Shown here: positions 28,014-36,711 of the stretch, in pieces
How the letters are laid out: every line of letters begins with the position of its first letter
How positions within the stretch are numbered: position 1 is the stretch's first letter
Origin: Polaribacter sp. IC066
GTDB lineage: Bacteria; Bacteroidota; Bacteroidia; Flavobacteriales; Flavobacteriaceae
NCBI RefSeq assembly: GCF_007997085.1
Contig: NZ_VORR01000006.1
Location: 52,317 to 116,316 of the forward strand
Direction of reading: 5' to 3'
Length of the DNA: 64,000 bases
Translations under genes and position numbers: made by a program
The notes under the pieces: model-generated
Database searches by the model: none
Seen by the model: the letters and a program-made list of their open reading frames with translations, nothing else
What the model was told of the DNA's origin: nothing

Positions 28014-28493
28014 TTAAGATGGATCTACTAAAAATAGAGGTTGATCAAACTCTACTGGAGAAGAATCATCCACTAAAACCTTTACAATTTTGCCTGAAAC
28101 TTCAGACTCAATTTCATTAAATAATTTCATCGCCTCAATCACACAAACAGTATCACCAACATTAATGTCTGTGCCAACTTCTACAAAACTTGGTTTATCG
28201 GGAGAAGCTTTTCTATAAAAAGTACCAATAATTGGGGACTTTACCGTGATGTATTTAGCATCAGCACTTTCTTCTTCTTTTGCAGGTGGCGTAGGCTCTG
28301 CCATAGATTGTGCAAATGTCGCTGGCGCCGCTTGTGGCATACCTGCCATAGGTGCAGCTTGTACAATTGTAGTTTCTGTTTTCCCCGAACCGGTTTTAAT
28401 TGTAATCTTTATATCTTCCATTTCTAACTTTACCTCGCTAGCGCCAGATTTTGCTACAAATTTTATAAGATTTTGAATCTCCTTAATATCCAT
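28014..28493 (-). CDS. accB: Biotin carboxyl carrier protein of acetyl-CoA carboxylase
   Basis: A 159-residue BCCP. The biotin-accepting Lys is Lys123 in VIEAMKLF. The N-terminal helix (DIKEIQNLIKFVAKSGASEV) is joined to the biotinyl domain (from about residue 80) by an Ala/Pro-rich linker with MAGMPQAAPATFAQS. It is 19 nt after fabH and 82 nt before accC in the same operon. Confidence 0.95.
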   Translation of the reverse strand: MDIKEIQNLIKFVAKSGASEVKLEMEDIKITIKTGSGKTETTIVQAAPMAGMPQAAPATFAQSMAEPTPPAKEEESADAKYITVKSPIIGTFYRKASPDKPSFVEVGTDINVGDTVCVIEAMKLFNEIESEVSGKIVKVLVDDSSPVEFDQPLFLVDPS

Positions 28494-28512
28494 ATTTCTT
28501 ATTATTTATTTA

Positions 28513-29514
28513 TTATTTTTTTGAATTATATGCCCATTTTAAATAAATAGCGCCCCAAGTAAAACCGCCACCAAATGCGGCAAAAATTAAATTATCTCCT
28601 TTTTTAAGTTGGTCTTCATAATCGGCTAATAAAAGAGGTAACGTAGCAGATGTTGTATTTCCATAATTTTGGATATTCATCATTACTTTTTCTGGAGCAA
28701 CCCCAACTCTTTTTGCTGTTGCTTCAATAATTCGTTTATTTGCTTGATGTGGCACTAACCACTGAATATCTTCTTCGGTAAGGTTGTTTCTTGTCAACAT
28801 TTTTTCTGATACATCTGCCATATTTGAAACTGCATATTTAAAAACAGTTTTTCCTTCTTGATACACAAAATGTCTTTTCTCTTTTACAGTCTCTAAAGTT
28901 GTTGGCATCATAGATCCTCCTGCTTCAATTCTTAAGAAATCTCTTCCTATGCCATCACTCCTTAAATATTCGTCTTGCAAACCTAAACCTTCATTGTTTG
29001 GTTCAAATATCGCAGCTCCTGCTCCATCACCAAAAATAATACACGTTGCTCTATCTTTATAATCTATAATTGATGACATTTTATCTGCACCAATTAACAA
29101 AATTTTCTTGTATCTACCAGATTCTATATAACTTGCGGCCGTAGACATTCCGAATAAAAAACTAGAGCACGCAGCCTGCAAATCGTATGCAAATGCATTT
29201 ACTGCCCCAATTTCTGTAGCCACATGAGCAGCCGTAGAGGCTACTTGTAAATCTGGTGTTGCCGTTCCAACAATCACTAAATCTATATCTTCTGCTTTTA
29301 AGTTTGATCTTTGAAATAAATCTTCAGCAGCTTTTATTGCCATATAAGAAGTCCCTAAACCCTTACCCTTAAGAATTCTTCTTTCTTTAATACCTGTTCT
29401 ACTGGTAATCCACTCATCATTTGTATCTACATAGGTTTCTAATTCCTTGTTGGTTAAAATGTAATCAGGAACATATTTTCCTACTGCTGTTATTGCTGCA
29501 GAGATTCTTGTCAT
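28513..29514 (-). CDS. fabH: 3-oxoacyl-ACP synthase III
   Basis: A 333-residue ketoacyl-ACP synthase III that condenses an acyl-CoA primer with malonyl-ACP to start fatty acid synthesis. The catalytic triad is visible: Cys116 (AACSSF), His in VPHQANKRI, and Asn in NYGNTTSAT. Branched-chain primers are likely in this phylum but cannot be deduced here. First gene of the fabH-accB-accC run. A terminator separates it from rpmF upstream. Confidence 0.95.
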   Translation of the reverse strand: MTRISAAITAVGKYVPDYILTNKELETYVDTNDEWITSRTGIKERRILKGKGLGTSYMAIKAAEDLFQRSNLKAEDIDLVIVGTATPDLQVASTAAHVATEIGAVNAFAYDLQAACSSFLFGMSTAASYIESGRYKKILLIGADKMSSIIDYKDRATCIIFGDGAGAAIFEPNNEGLGLQDEYLRSDGIGRDFLRIEAGGSMMPTTLETVKEKRHFVYQEGKTVFKYAVSNMADVSEKMLTRNNLTEEDIQWLVPHQANKRIIEATAKRVGVAPEKVMMNIQNYGNTTSATLPLLLADYEDQLKKGDNLIFAAFGGGFTWGAIYLKWAYNSKK

Positions 29515-29620
29515 AATTAAGGTTTAGTTTCTAAAATTTAGAATAGTCAAAAGTAGTGAAAATTATTTCACGTTTTGCTGTAATTTAACTCTAAAGAGTA
29601 GTAATTTAACTTAAAAGCGT

Positions 29621-29647
29621 AAAAAAACCCTCAAGATTGAGGGTTTT
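29621..29647 (-). terminator. Terminator between rpmF and fabH
   Basis: CCCTCAA / TTGAGGG hairpin with A7 on one side and T5 on the other. It lies 24 nt past the rpmF stop and may act as a partial terminator in the ribosomal protein - fatty acid gene cluster. Confidence 0.8.
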
Positions 29648-29670
29648 TACGTCTTTTAAAAAAGAGGTCT

Positions 29671-29865
29671 TTATACCTCTGCTGCTGCAGATTCTAAAAC
29701 AATTTGACCTCTGTAATATAGTTTTCCTTCGTGCCAATGAGCTCTATGGTATAAATGAGATTCACCAGTTGTAGGATCTGTAGCAATCTGTTGATATGAT
29801 GCTTTATAATGTGTTCTCCTTTTATCTCTTCTTGTTTTGGATATTTTTCTTTTAGGATGCGCCAT
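29671..29865 (-). CDS. rpmF: 50S ribosomal protein L32
   Basis: A 64-residue L32. [21 protein letters not shown] is the conserved N-terminus. The usual zinc-binding cysteine pairs are absent, with His and Tyr in their place (LYHRAHW), as in other zinc-free L32 of this phylum. It follows the DUF177 gene after one nucleotide, the widespread yceD-rpmF order. Confidence 0.95.
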   Translation of the reverse strand: MAHPKRKISKTRRDKRRTHYKASYQQIATDPTTGESHLYHRAHWHEGKLYYRGQIVLESAAAEV

Positions 29866-29866
29866 T

Positions 29867-30403
29867 TTATGTCTTTTTTTCTGTTATTAAATTCTTTAAT
29901 TTATCCCATCTTGGGTCTGTAGTTTCTACAGCTTTTACTTTCTTTATCTCTAATTCTCTCAATTTATTTAAGGCTTCAGATTCCATAGTGCCATCTAATA
30001 CTTTTGGATGAACTCTTTTATTAGGAACTGCTAAAACAATCATTTCATAAATAAACTGCGCAACATTCAGTTCATAAGCTTCATGAGAAATCACTAAAAT
30101 TTCTTCATTCTCATTATTAAATTCTGGACCAAACTTTACGACTAACGGTAATTCTGATTTTATTTCTTGATCAAATAACTCATTGGTTACATCACAAGGA
30201 ACTTCAACAGAACCTTCAGCAGTAAAAACTAGCTCAAATAATGTGCTTTTTTTCACGAATGTTAATAAAACTTTTATAGATGAATTTACATACTCATCAA
30301 AATTAAAAGCTTCAAAGAACTTATTATCAATTGAGTATTTAAACTCATGTTTACCTTCTTTTAATCCTACAAATGCTATGCTGAATTCTTTCAAGTCTTT
30401 CAT
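29867..30403 (-). CDS. DUF177 (YceD-like) protein
   Basis: A 178-residue DUF177 protein. Homologues next to rpmF have been linked to 23S rRNA accumulation. The central [20 protein letters not shown] stretch keeps only one of the two CxxC-like cysteines of the family. The ATG at 30401-30403 is preferred to an in-frame TTG two codons upstream. It overlaps functionally with rpmF (one base apart), and pdxA precedes it by 84 nt. Confidence 0.88.
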   Translation of the reverse strand: MKDLKEFSIAFVGLKEGKHEFKYSIDNKFFEAFNFDEYVNSSIKVLLTFVKKSTLFELVFTAEGSVEVPCDVTNELFDQEIKSELPLVVKFGPEFNNENEEILVISHEAYELNVAQFIYEMIVLAVPNKRVHPKVLDGTMESEALNKLRELEIKKVKAVETTDPRWDKLKNLITEKKT

Positions 30404-30487
30404 TATCAAACATCAATTGAGCGGGCAAAGATACAAAAAAATGTATTTCTGCAACATATTATATAAAAAAAAGAACATTCTTTAATT

Positions 30488-31522
30488 TTATTTTAAAACC
30501 AATGGGTTTTTTGTCAATTCTTTGTACTCTTTTCTAGTTTTAAAAACCGCTATTGCGGTAAACAAAGCTTCTACAAAAGAAGACGAATTTGCCGTGTTTT
30601 TCCCTGCAATATCATAGCCTGTGCCATGATCTGGAGACGTTCTAATATGACTTAAGCCTGCTGTAAAATTTACTCCTTTACCAAAAGACAAGGCTTTAAA
30701 AGGCGCTAAACCTTGATCGTGATAAGTTGCTAAAACCCCATCAAATTGCTTAAAAGTTTCCGAACCAAAAAATCCATCTGCCGCATAAGGCCCAAAAACA
30801 AGCTTGCCTGTTTCTTTTATTTCTTCAATTGTTGGTCGTATAATGGTGTCATCTTCTTCGCCAATAACTCCTTTATCTCCACAATGCGGATTCAAAGATA
30901 AAACAGCAATTTTTGGTTTGTCAATTCCGAAATCTTGCTTTAAAGACAAATACATTGTCTCCACTTTGCTCTTAATTAATTCTGGAGTAATCGATTCTGC
31001 AACTTTAGCAATAGGAATATGACCCGTAATTAAACCAATTCGCAATTTATCTGTCATTAGAATCATTAAGCTCTTCCCTTCTAAATTCGCCTCTAAATAC
31101 TCTGTATGGCCAGGGAAATTAAACGTATCCGATTGTATATTTTCTTTGTTGATGGGCGCTGTAATTAGCACATCAATCTTGTTTTCTTTTAAATGTGCGA
31201 CTCCAGAAGCTAAAGATTTTGCGGCATACTCCCCAGAAATCTTCGTTGCTTTTCCTAATTCAATCGCAACATCTTCTTTCCAGATATTTAGAATATTAAT
31301 TTTTGTATGATTTATTTGCTCAATTGAAGTGATTCCGTGAACAGGAGTTTCTATTCCTAGCGCTTTTTTATGATAAGAAATCGTCTTTGTTGCTCCAAAA
31401 AGTACTGGCGTACAAAAGTCCAACATTCGTTTGTCTTCAAATGTTTTTAAAATTACTTCAATACCAATTCCGTTTAAATCTCCTATTGAAATTCCTACGA
31501 TTATTTTATCAGATTTATCCAT
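30488..31522 (-). CDS. pdxA: 4-hydroxythreonine-4-phosphate dehydrogenase
   Basis: A 344-residue PdxA, the NAD-dependent oxidase/decarboxylase of the DXP-dependent pyridoxal phosphate pathway. GISIGDLNGIGIEVILKTF at the N-terminus, GHTEYL, LSLNPHCGDKG and TYHDQGLAPFKAL carry the metal-binding His and Asp residues. It is first in the pdxA - DUF177 - rpmF group and diverges from riboflavin synthase after 58 nt, so two cofactor genes share one promoter region. Confidence 0.95.
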   Translation of the reverse strand: MDKSDKIIVGISIGDLNGIGIEVILKTFEDKRMLDFCTPVLFGATKTISYHKKALGIETPVHGITSIEQINHTKINILNIWKEDVAIELGKATKISGEYAAKSLASGVAHLKENKIDVLITAPINKENIQSDTFNFPGHTEYLEANLEGKSLMILMTDKLRIGLITGHIPIAKVAESITPELIKSKVETMYLSLKQDFGIDKPKIAVLSLNPHCGDKGVIGEEDDTIIRPTIEEIKETGKLVFGPYAADGFFGSETFKQFDGVLATYHDQGLAPFKALSFGKGVNFTAGLSHIRTSPDHGTGYDIAGKNTANSSSFVEALFTAIAVFKTRKEYKELTKNPLVLK

Positions 31523-31580
31523 AGATCTCTTGTAATATCACTATTTTTGTTGTGTACAAAAGTAACCAAATTTTAGAGAT

Positions 31581-32171
31581 ATGTTTACAGGAATTATAGA
31601 AACACTTGGCGTAGTGAAAAATGTTGTAAAAGAGCAAGGAAATGTTCATTTAACAATTAAGTGTAACATTACTAATGAACTAAAAATTGACCAAAGTGTG
31701 GCTCATAATGGCGTTTGTTTAACAGTGGTTGACATCAAAAATGATGAGTACACCGTAACTGCGATTAAAGAGACAATAGACAAAACCAATACTGGAAAAT
31801 TAAAAATAGCCGATATTATAAATCTAGAACGCGCTATGAAATTGGGCGACAGATTAGACGGCCATATGGTTCAAGGGCATGTTGATGAAACTGGAATTTG
31901 CACCAACATGAAAGACGAAAACGGAAGTACCGTTTGTACTTTTAAATATACCTCTAGCAAAGATAACATCACCATAGAAAAAGGTTCCATTACTATTAAT
32001 GGCATCAGTTTAACGGTTGTAGACTCTAAAAAAGATGAATTTAGTGTTGCCATTATTCCTTATACTTGGGAACATACTACTTTTAAAACCTTGCAAGTTA
32101 ATGATGTTGTAAATTTAGAATTTGATGTTATTGGGAAATATGTTGCGAGATTGACGGCTTACAATAATTAA
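31581..32171 (+). CDS. ribE: Riboflavin synthase alpha chain
   Basis: A 196-residue riboflavin synthase, which dismutates two 6,7-dimethyl-8-ribityllumazines to riboflavin. Two tandem lumazine-binding repeats are visible: MFTGIIETLGVV with AHNGVCLTVVD, then MVQGHVDETG with INGISLTVVD. No riboswitch is seen in the 58-nt leader; a TATTTTTG box lies at 31542-31549. It is followed after 26 nt by a small cysteine protein. Confidence 0.95.
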   Translation: MFTGIIETLGVVKNVVKEQGNVHLTIKCNITNELKIDQSVAHNGVCLTVVDIKNDEYTVTAIKETIDKTNTGKLKIADIINLERAMKLGDRLDGHMVQGHVDETGICTNMKDENGSTVCTFKYTSSKDNITIEKGSITINGISLTVVDSKKDEFSVAIIPYTWEHTTFKTLQVNDVVNLEFDVIGKYVARLTAYNN

Positions 32172-32197
32172 AACTTTAAAAACAAAAGGAATTTTAA

Positions 32198-32371
32198 ATG
32201 GCAACGAAACCTAGAATTAAATACTGTGAAATTTGTAAAAAAGATTTCTCAACGATGTATAGAATTCAACATAAGTTGCCAAAAAAATGGATTTTTGCTT
32301 GTAAAGAGTGCTTATTAAATTTAAAAAAAGAAAATCCAAATTATGTTTATGGTGGTACTTGGAAAAAATAA
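32198..32371 (+). CDS. 57-residue protein with two CxxC pairs (possible zinc ribbon)
   Basis: A small ORF starting at ATG 32198, 26 nt after ribE on the same strand. The product is MATKPRIKYCEICKKDF ... YGGTWKK. Two CxxC pairs (Cys10/Cys13 and Cys35/Cys38) are spaced as in zinc ribbons, and the protein is very basic and aromatic. I recall such short proteins downstream of ribE in relatives but know no function. Nucleic-acid or ribosome binding is plausible. It is real rather than chance because the start, the spacing and the cysteine pattern agree. Confidence 0.7.
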   Translation: MATKPRIKYCEICKKDFSTMYRIQHKLPKKWIFACKECLLNLKKENPNYVYGGTWKK

Positions 32372-32566
32372 TTGTACCTAAACCGTCTCCTCTTTCTTAT
32401 GTTTTATTAGACAGTATTTTGCGAGATTGACAAATGTTTAGATTTTGTTTCTTTTATTATGCTTTTAAAAATGTATTATTCATAAAGGTTGTCACGCTTC
32501 AAGCATCCCACTTTATGTACAAATTGCGTGAGATTCTTTCAGAATAAAAAAGTGTGTAGAAAAACC

Positions 32567-33709
32567 CTAAACCGTATCTTCCTTTTTATGCAAAAACCGC
32601 GTCAATTTCATAGAAAGGTCTAATAAGATAATTTTAGCGTTTCCGTTTCTTTCGATATGATACATCGCTTCGTTAAGTTCTTTTTCGATGTCTAAAATAT
32701 TTCCTGAATGTACAAAAGGCGCAAATTTAGACAAATCAAAACCTGATTTAGACTCCATAAAAACCAATTGATCAGACTTATAGTTCATTAATAACGCTTG
32801 TCGAAAGAATTGCAAACAATATTCTAAAAATCGTTTTTGGGTTTCTCTACCTGTTTTTGAAATTGTTTCTGACCAAGAAATTAACTGTTGCACCACCGCC
32901 GCATTTCCTTTCGCTCTAAAAGCTGTTCTTATCCAAGCAATAAACCATTCTTCAAAAACTAAATCAGCAGCATCATTTTGCAATAAATGAAGTGCTTTGT
33001 TAAAATTACCTTCCGCTTGATGTGCAATAGCATTGGCTTCATTTTCTGCAATTTGATGATTTACAATCAAAGCATTTGCAATATCTTCTTCAGATAATCT
33101 CGGAAAATGTAATGCTTGGCATCTTGATTGAATCGTATTTATAATCTGCTCTTCATTTTCTGTAATCAGTAAAAAAACCGTTTTTTGAGGCGGTTCCTCA
33201 ATGAGTTTTAATAATTTATTAGCCGATGCACTATTCATTTTTTCTGCCATCCAAATAATCATCACCTTAAAACCACCTTCGTAACTTTTTAGCTTTAATT
33301 TTTTTACAACAGCTTCGGCCTCATCAACACCAATTAAACCTTGTTTGTTTTCTACACCAATATGTTGCAACCAATTAAATAAACTTCCGTAAGGTTGCGC
33401 GGCTATAAACTCTCGCCAATCTTGTAAAAACAGATTACTTACCGCATGTTTTTTTACAGAATCGTTTGTGGTTACTGGAAATGCAAAATGCAAATCTGGA
33501 TGCTGTAATTTATCGCACTTTATATTGCAAGCATCTTTATTATCAGAAAAATTACACAATAAAAATTGTGCATAGGCAATTGCCATTGGCAGCGTCCCAC
33601 AACCTTCTTTGCCGATAAATAATTGTGCATGCGGAATCCTGCCGTTTTCCGCAGAAGTTTGCAAATGTTTTTTAATGTGTTCTTGACCTATAATTTGGTT
33701 GAAAAGCAT
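32567..33709 (-). CDS. holB: DNA polymerase III delta prime subunit
   Basis: A 380-residue clamp-loader AAA+ subunit. FNQIIGQEHIKKHLQ at the N-terminus and PHAQLFIGKEGCGTLPMA follow the delta prime pattern, in which the Walker A lysine is lost (GCGTLP here). The cysteines CNFSDNKDACNIKC and LLKLIEEPP with LLITENEEQIINTIQSRCQ are typical. It loads the sliding clamp during replication. The ATG at 33707-33709 was chosen over a TTG two codons earlier. Monocistronic, divergent from the TspO-like gene. Confidence 0.9.
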   Translation of the reverse strand: MLFNQIIGQEHIKKHLQTSAENGRIPHAQLFIGKEGCGTLPMAIAYAQFLLCNFSDNKDACNIKCDKLQHPDLHFAFPVTTNDSVKKHAVSNLFLQDWREFIAAQPYGSLFNWLQHIGVENKQGLIGVDEAEAVVKKLKLKSYEGGFKVMIIWMAEKMNSASANKLLKLIEEPPQKTVFLLITENEEQIINTIQSRCQALHFPRLSEEDIANALIVNHQIAENEANAIAHQAEGNFNKALHLLQNDAADLVFEEWFIAWIRTAFRAKGNAAVVQQLISWSETISKTGRETQKRFLEYCLQFFRQALLMNYKSDQLVFMESKSGFDLSKFAPFVHSGNILDIEKELNEAMYHIERNGNAKIILLDLSMKLTRFLHKKEDTV

Positions 33710-33784
33710 GCACAAATATAAAGTTTTAGAAAGTTGTTCTTCTAAAATTTTAGTACTTTTATCTCATATTTCAAAAATAAAATC

Positions 33785-34567
33785 ATGAAAAAAATACTTC
33801 AAATAGGAAATGGAATTGCTTTTGTCTCTGTCGTTTTTATAAATTACCTCTCTAATACAGGTCTTTTAAACAACACAACGATTGGCGAAATATCTAGAGA
33901 TTTAAACTCTTTATTTACACCAGCTGGTTATGCTTTTTCAATTTGGGGGCTTATTTATTTGTTGTTATTAGGTTTTGCCATTTACCAAGGAAGGAGTTTG
34001 TTTGTAAAAGTTAAAAATGACGATTTTGTTGAAAAAACGGGTATCTGGTTCATTCTTTCTTGTGTTGCAAACGCTGCCTGGATTTTCTGTTGGATTTATG
34101 AATACACCGGTCTTTCTTGTATTTTTATCTTTCTCTTACTATTTTCTTTGCTTAAAATTGTTTGGAATAATAAAATGGAACTTTGGGACGCACCTTTTTC
34201 TGTAATTTTATTTCTTTGGTGGCCATTCGTAATTTATAGTGGTTGGGTTACTGTAGCGAGCATCGCCAATGTTTCTTCGTATTTAGTGAAAATTGATTGG
34301 AACGGATTCGGAATTTCCGCAGAAATTTGGACCTTGATCATGATTGTAATTGCCACCGCGATAAATTTAAGCATCACCTGGAAAAGAAATATGAGAGAAT
34401 TTGCTTTGGTTGGCGCTTGGGCTTTAATTGCTATTGGAGTTGCGAATAATAACGATAATAGTATGATTGCTAATTCGGCATTTTTTACTGCTGCTATTTT
34501 AATCATTAGCAGTGCTGCACACGCATTTAAAAACCGAAGTACAAATCCTGTTAAAAAAATGATATAA
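33785..34567 (+). CDS. Tryptophan-rich TspO/MBR-like membrane protein
   Basis: A 260-residue polytopic protein with about eight membrane segments and many Trp residues. FTPAGYAFSIWGLIYLLL (residues 44-61) and WWPFVIYSGWVTVASIAN resemble the conserved motifs of TspO/translocator-protein relatives, but the protein is about 100 residues longer than TspO, as in the group annotated as tryptophan-rich sensory proteins. Porphyrin or lipid binding is the family's suspected role. Not certain for this long form. Confidence 0.7.
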   Translation: MKKILQIGNGIAFVSVVFINYLSNTGLLNNTTIGEISRDLNSLFTPAGYAFSIWGLIYLLLLGFAIYQGRSLFVKVKNDDFVEKTGIWFILSCVANAAWIFCWIYEYTGLSCIFIFLLLFSLLKIVWNNKMELWDAPFSVILFLWWPFVIYSGWVTVASIANVSSYLVKIDWNGFGISAEIWTLIMIVIATAINLSITWKRNMREFALVGAWALIAIGVANNNDNSMIANSAFFTAAILIISSAAHAFKNRSTNPVKKMI

Positions 34568-34576
34568 TAAACATCT

Positions 34577-34740
34577 TCAATGCGGATAGTCGGGATATTA
34601 ACTCCAAAATCCCGTTAAATACTGAAACAAGCCTGCCCGACAGGCAGGTTCAACTTTCAATTTTGAAATTATAACTTCGCTATTTTTCAGGATTGAGTTT
34701 CACTCAAAAAAAATAGTTTCTTTTGTTTGATGGTTTTGCA
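34577..34740 (+). repeat. Dispersed repeat family C, copy 1
   Basis: Similar to 39672-39860: CGGGATATTAA...CC, TACTGAAA(A)CAAG, CTGYCSGACAG, AGGTTCAACTT, AATTTTGAA, and ATTGAGTTTCACTCA in the same order. The inner GCCTGCCCGACAGGCAGG is an inverted repeat. It fills most of the gap between the TspO-like gene and pgk. Confidence 0.75.
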
Positions 34741-34850
34741 CATTAAATATTTCACAAAAACTTCAGTACGCAAACGTTAACTTAACTTTTCAATTTTCAA
34801 TTTCATTAACCATAAATAAAAAAGTATTTTTGTTGAAAATACATCTAAAA

Positions 34851-36041
34851 ATGAAAACATTAAACGATTTTAATTTCGAAAATAAAAAAGCAATCATTCG
34901 CGTAGATTTTAACGTGCCTTTAAATGATAAATTTGAAGTTACAGATGCTACTAGAATTGAAGCTGCAAAGTCTACTATTATTAAGGTTTTAGAAGATGGA
35001 GGAAGTTGTGTTTTAATGTCGCATTTAGGCAGACCAAAAGGGGGTGTAAATGATGCATTTTCTTTGAAACATATTGTTGCAAAAGTGAAAGAAATTATTG
35101 GCGTAAATGTAAAATTTGCCGAAGACTGCATTGGCACTAAAGCAGAGGAGGCTGTTGCCAATTTAGAAGATGGCGAAATTTTATTATTAGAAAACCTTCG
35201 TTTTCATGCAGAAGAAGAAAAAGGGGATGTTGCTTTTGCTGAAAAACTATCTAAATTAGGTGATATTTATGTGAATGATGCTTTCGGCACTGCTCACAGA
35301 GCGCATGCATCGACTACCATTATTGCTCAATTTTTTGAAGACAACAAATGCTTTGGAAACTTACTAGCAAGAGAAATTGAAAGTATCGATAAAGTGTTAA
35401 ATAATTCTGAAAGACCGGTTTTGGCTATTTTAGGAGGTGCAAAAGTATCCTCTAAAATTACCGTAATTGAAAATATTTTAGACAAAGTAGATCATTTAAT
35501 TATTGGTGGTGGAATGAGTTTTACCTTCGTGAAAGCACAAGGCGGAAAAATTGGGAACTCTATTTGTGAAGATGATAAAATGGAATTAGCGCTTGAAATT
35601 TTAAAACAAGCAAAAGCTAAAAATGTACAAATTCATATTCCTGTTGATGTTGTTGCTGCGGATGATTTTAGCAATGATGCAAATACTAAAATTTGTGATA
35701 TTAATGAAATTCCTGACGGATGGGAAGGCGTTGATGCAGGACCAAAATCAAGAGAAATTTTTGATGGTGTTGTAAACCAATGTAAAACGATTTTATGGAA
35801 CGGACCTTTAGGTGTTTTTGAAATGGAATCTTTTGCTGCCGGTACCATTGCACTTGGTCATTCTATTGACAAAGCAACCAAAAACGGCGCATTTTCTTTA
35901 GTTGGTGGTGGAGATTCTGTTGCTGCTGTAAAACAATTTGGTTTTGCTGATAAAGTAAGTTATGTTTCTACCGGTGGTGGCGCAATGCTAGAAATGTTAG
36001 AAGGAAAAAATTTACCAGGGATTGAAGCGATTCTTAAATAA
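34851..36041 (+). CDS. pgk: Phosphoglycerate kinase
   Basis: A 396-residue PGK that interconverts 1,3-bisphosphoglycerate and 3-phosphoglycerate. [10 protein letters not shown] (residues 20-29), [26 protein letters not shown], the hinge and [13 protein letters not shown] near the C-terminus are intact. The ATG at 34851 is preferred over an in-frame start seven codons earlier because it matches the usual MKTLNDFNF start and follows a TATTTTTG box (34825-34832). An intrinsic terminator follows at 36131-36163. Confidence 0.97.
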   Translation: MKTLNDFNFENKKAIIRVDFNVPLNDKFEVTDATRIEAAKSTIIKVLEDGGSCVLMSHLGRPKGGVNDAFSLKHIVAKVKEIIGVNVKFAEDCIGTKAEEAVANLEDGEILLLENLRFHAEEEKGDVAFAEKLSKLGDIYVNDAFGTAHRAHASTTIIAQFFEDNKCFGNLLAREIESIDKVLNNSERPVLAILGGAKVSSKITVIENILDKVDHLIIGGGMSFTFVKAQGGKIGNSICEDDKMELALEILKQAKAKNVQIHIPVDVVAADDFSNDANTKICDINEIPDGWEGVDAGPKSREIFDGVVNQCKTILWNGPLGVFEMESFAAGTIALGHSIDKATKNGAFSLVGGGDSVAAVKQFGFADKVSYVSTGGGAMLEMLEGKNLPGIEAILK

Positions 36042-36130
36042 TTTTAGCTTTGTTGAATTGTGTAACTGTTTAATTGTTGGATGGTTTATAGAACTTTAGA
36101 ACTTTATTTAAAGTTTTAAGAAAAATATAA

Positions 36131-36163
36131 GCGTGTAATTTTTATTAATTGCACGTTTTTTGT
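36131..36163 (+). terminator. Intrinsic terminator after pgk
   Basis: GCGTGTAAT / ATTGCACGT arms with one G-T pair and a T6 run. Confidence 0.65.
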
Positions 36164-36182
36164 TTTGATTGAATTATAACGT

Positions 36183-36273
36183 TGTCACTTCGACCTTTTT
36201 GGGAGAAGTCTCATAAAGTAGTTAACTTACTATTGAGCAAGTTCATGAGATTTCTCTTAAAATCGAAATGACA
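36183..36273 (+). repeat. Family D palindromic repeat, solitary copy
   Basis: A 91-nt imperfect palindrome bounded by TGTCACTTCGAC and ATCGAAATGACA, with GGGAGAAGTCTCATAAA and TCATGAGATTTCTC inside. The same design as the 89-nt units at 62.5-64 kb, but diverged in sequence and centre. It can form a long hairpin. Confidence 0.75.
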
Positions 36274-36451
36274 AAATTGTATAAAATAAAATTCTGTGTA
36301 ATTTTTTGAGAAACTTAAAACTGTGTAATTTTTACTAACTTTATTTTTTAATGAAGCAATATGCGTTAAGGATTGAGCAATTGTTTGAGCTCTTTTTTAT
36401 GCCAAACTCGATTCAATATCTTTTGTAAACAATACATAAACTTTGACAAAT

Positions 36452-36518
36452 CACAGATGCTGAAATAAATTCAGCATAAAAAAAGCGAGTGTGAAAGCCT
36501 GACCTTTAGGGAACGCCC
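36452..36518 (-). repeat. Family E structured repeat, copy 1 (truncated)
   Basis: Read on the minus strand from 36518 it begins GGGCGTTCCCT, continues AAAGGTCAGGCTTTCACACT and ends in a perfect ATGCTGAAAT...TTCAGCAT hairpin (36457-36477). The first 50 nt align with the element at 58997. The distal part of that element is missing here. Confidence 0.6.
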
Positions 36519-36711
36519 AAATAATGGAAAATTAAAAATTAATTTGATTTTTAAGTTAGTGGCAGAAAACTTTAACAAAACCCTTAAAAGTAAATTATCT
36601 GTTAAAAGCAGTCGTTTTATTCTTTTACTAAACTTTAAGTTTTTAATTTTGCTTTTAAACTTTCTGTCAATTAAACGATTACACAAATCAACAATTACCC
36701 ATCAAAAAAAA

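Larger units (their letters stand above)
36042..36711. other. Intergenic region of 670 bases
   Basis: Contains the pgk terminator, one family D palindrome (36183-36273) and one family E element (36452-36518). The rest, including a T-rich leader before tas, shows no recognised feature. A frame running into tas from 36544 is not supported as an N-terminal extension. Confidence 0.65.

Noticed and set aside
34830..34850. Earlier start of phosphoglycerate kinase
   Set aside because: It lies inside and directly after the promoter box; PGK homologues start at [13 protein letters not shown] sequence.
36544..36711. 56-residue N-terminal extension of Tas
   Set aside because: The family starts at the ATG at 36712, and the extension is low-complexity translation of an AT-rich leader.
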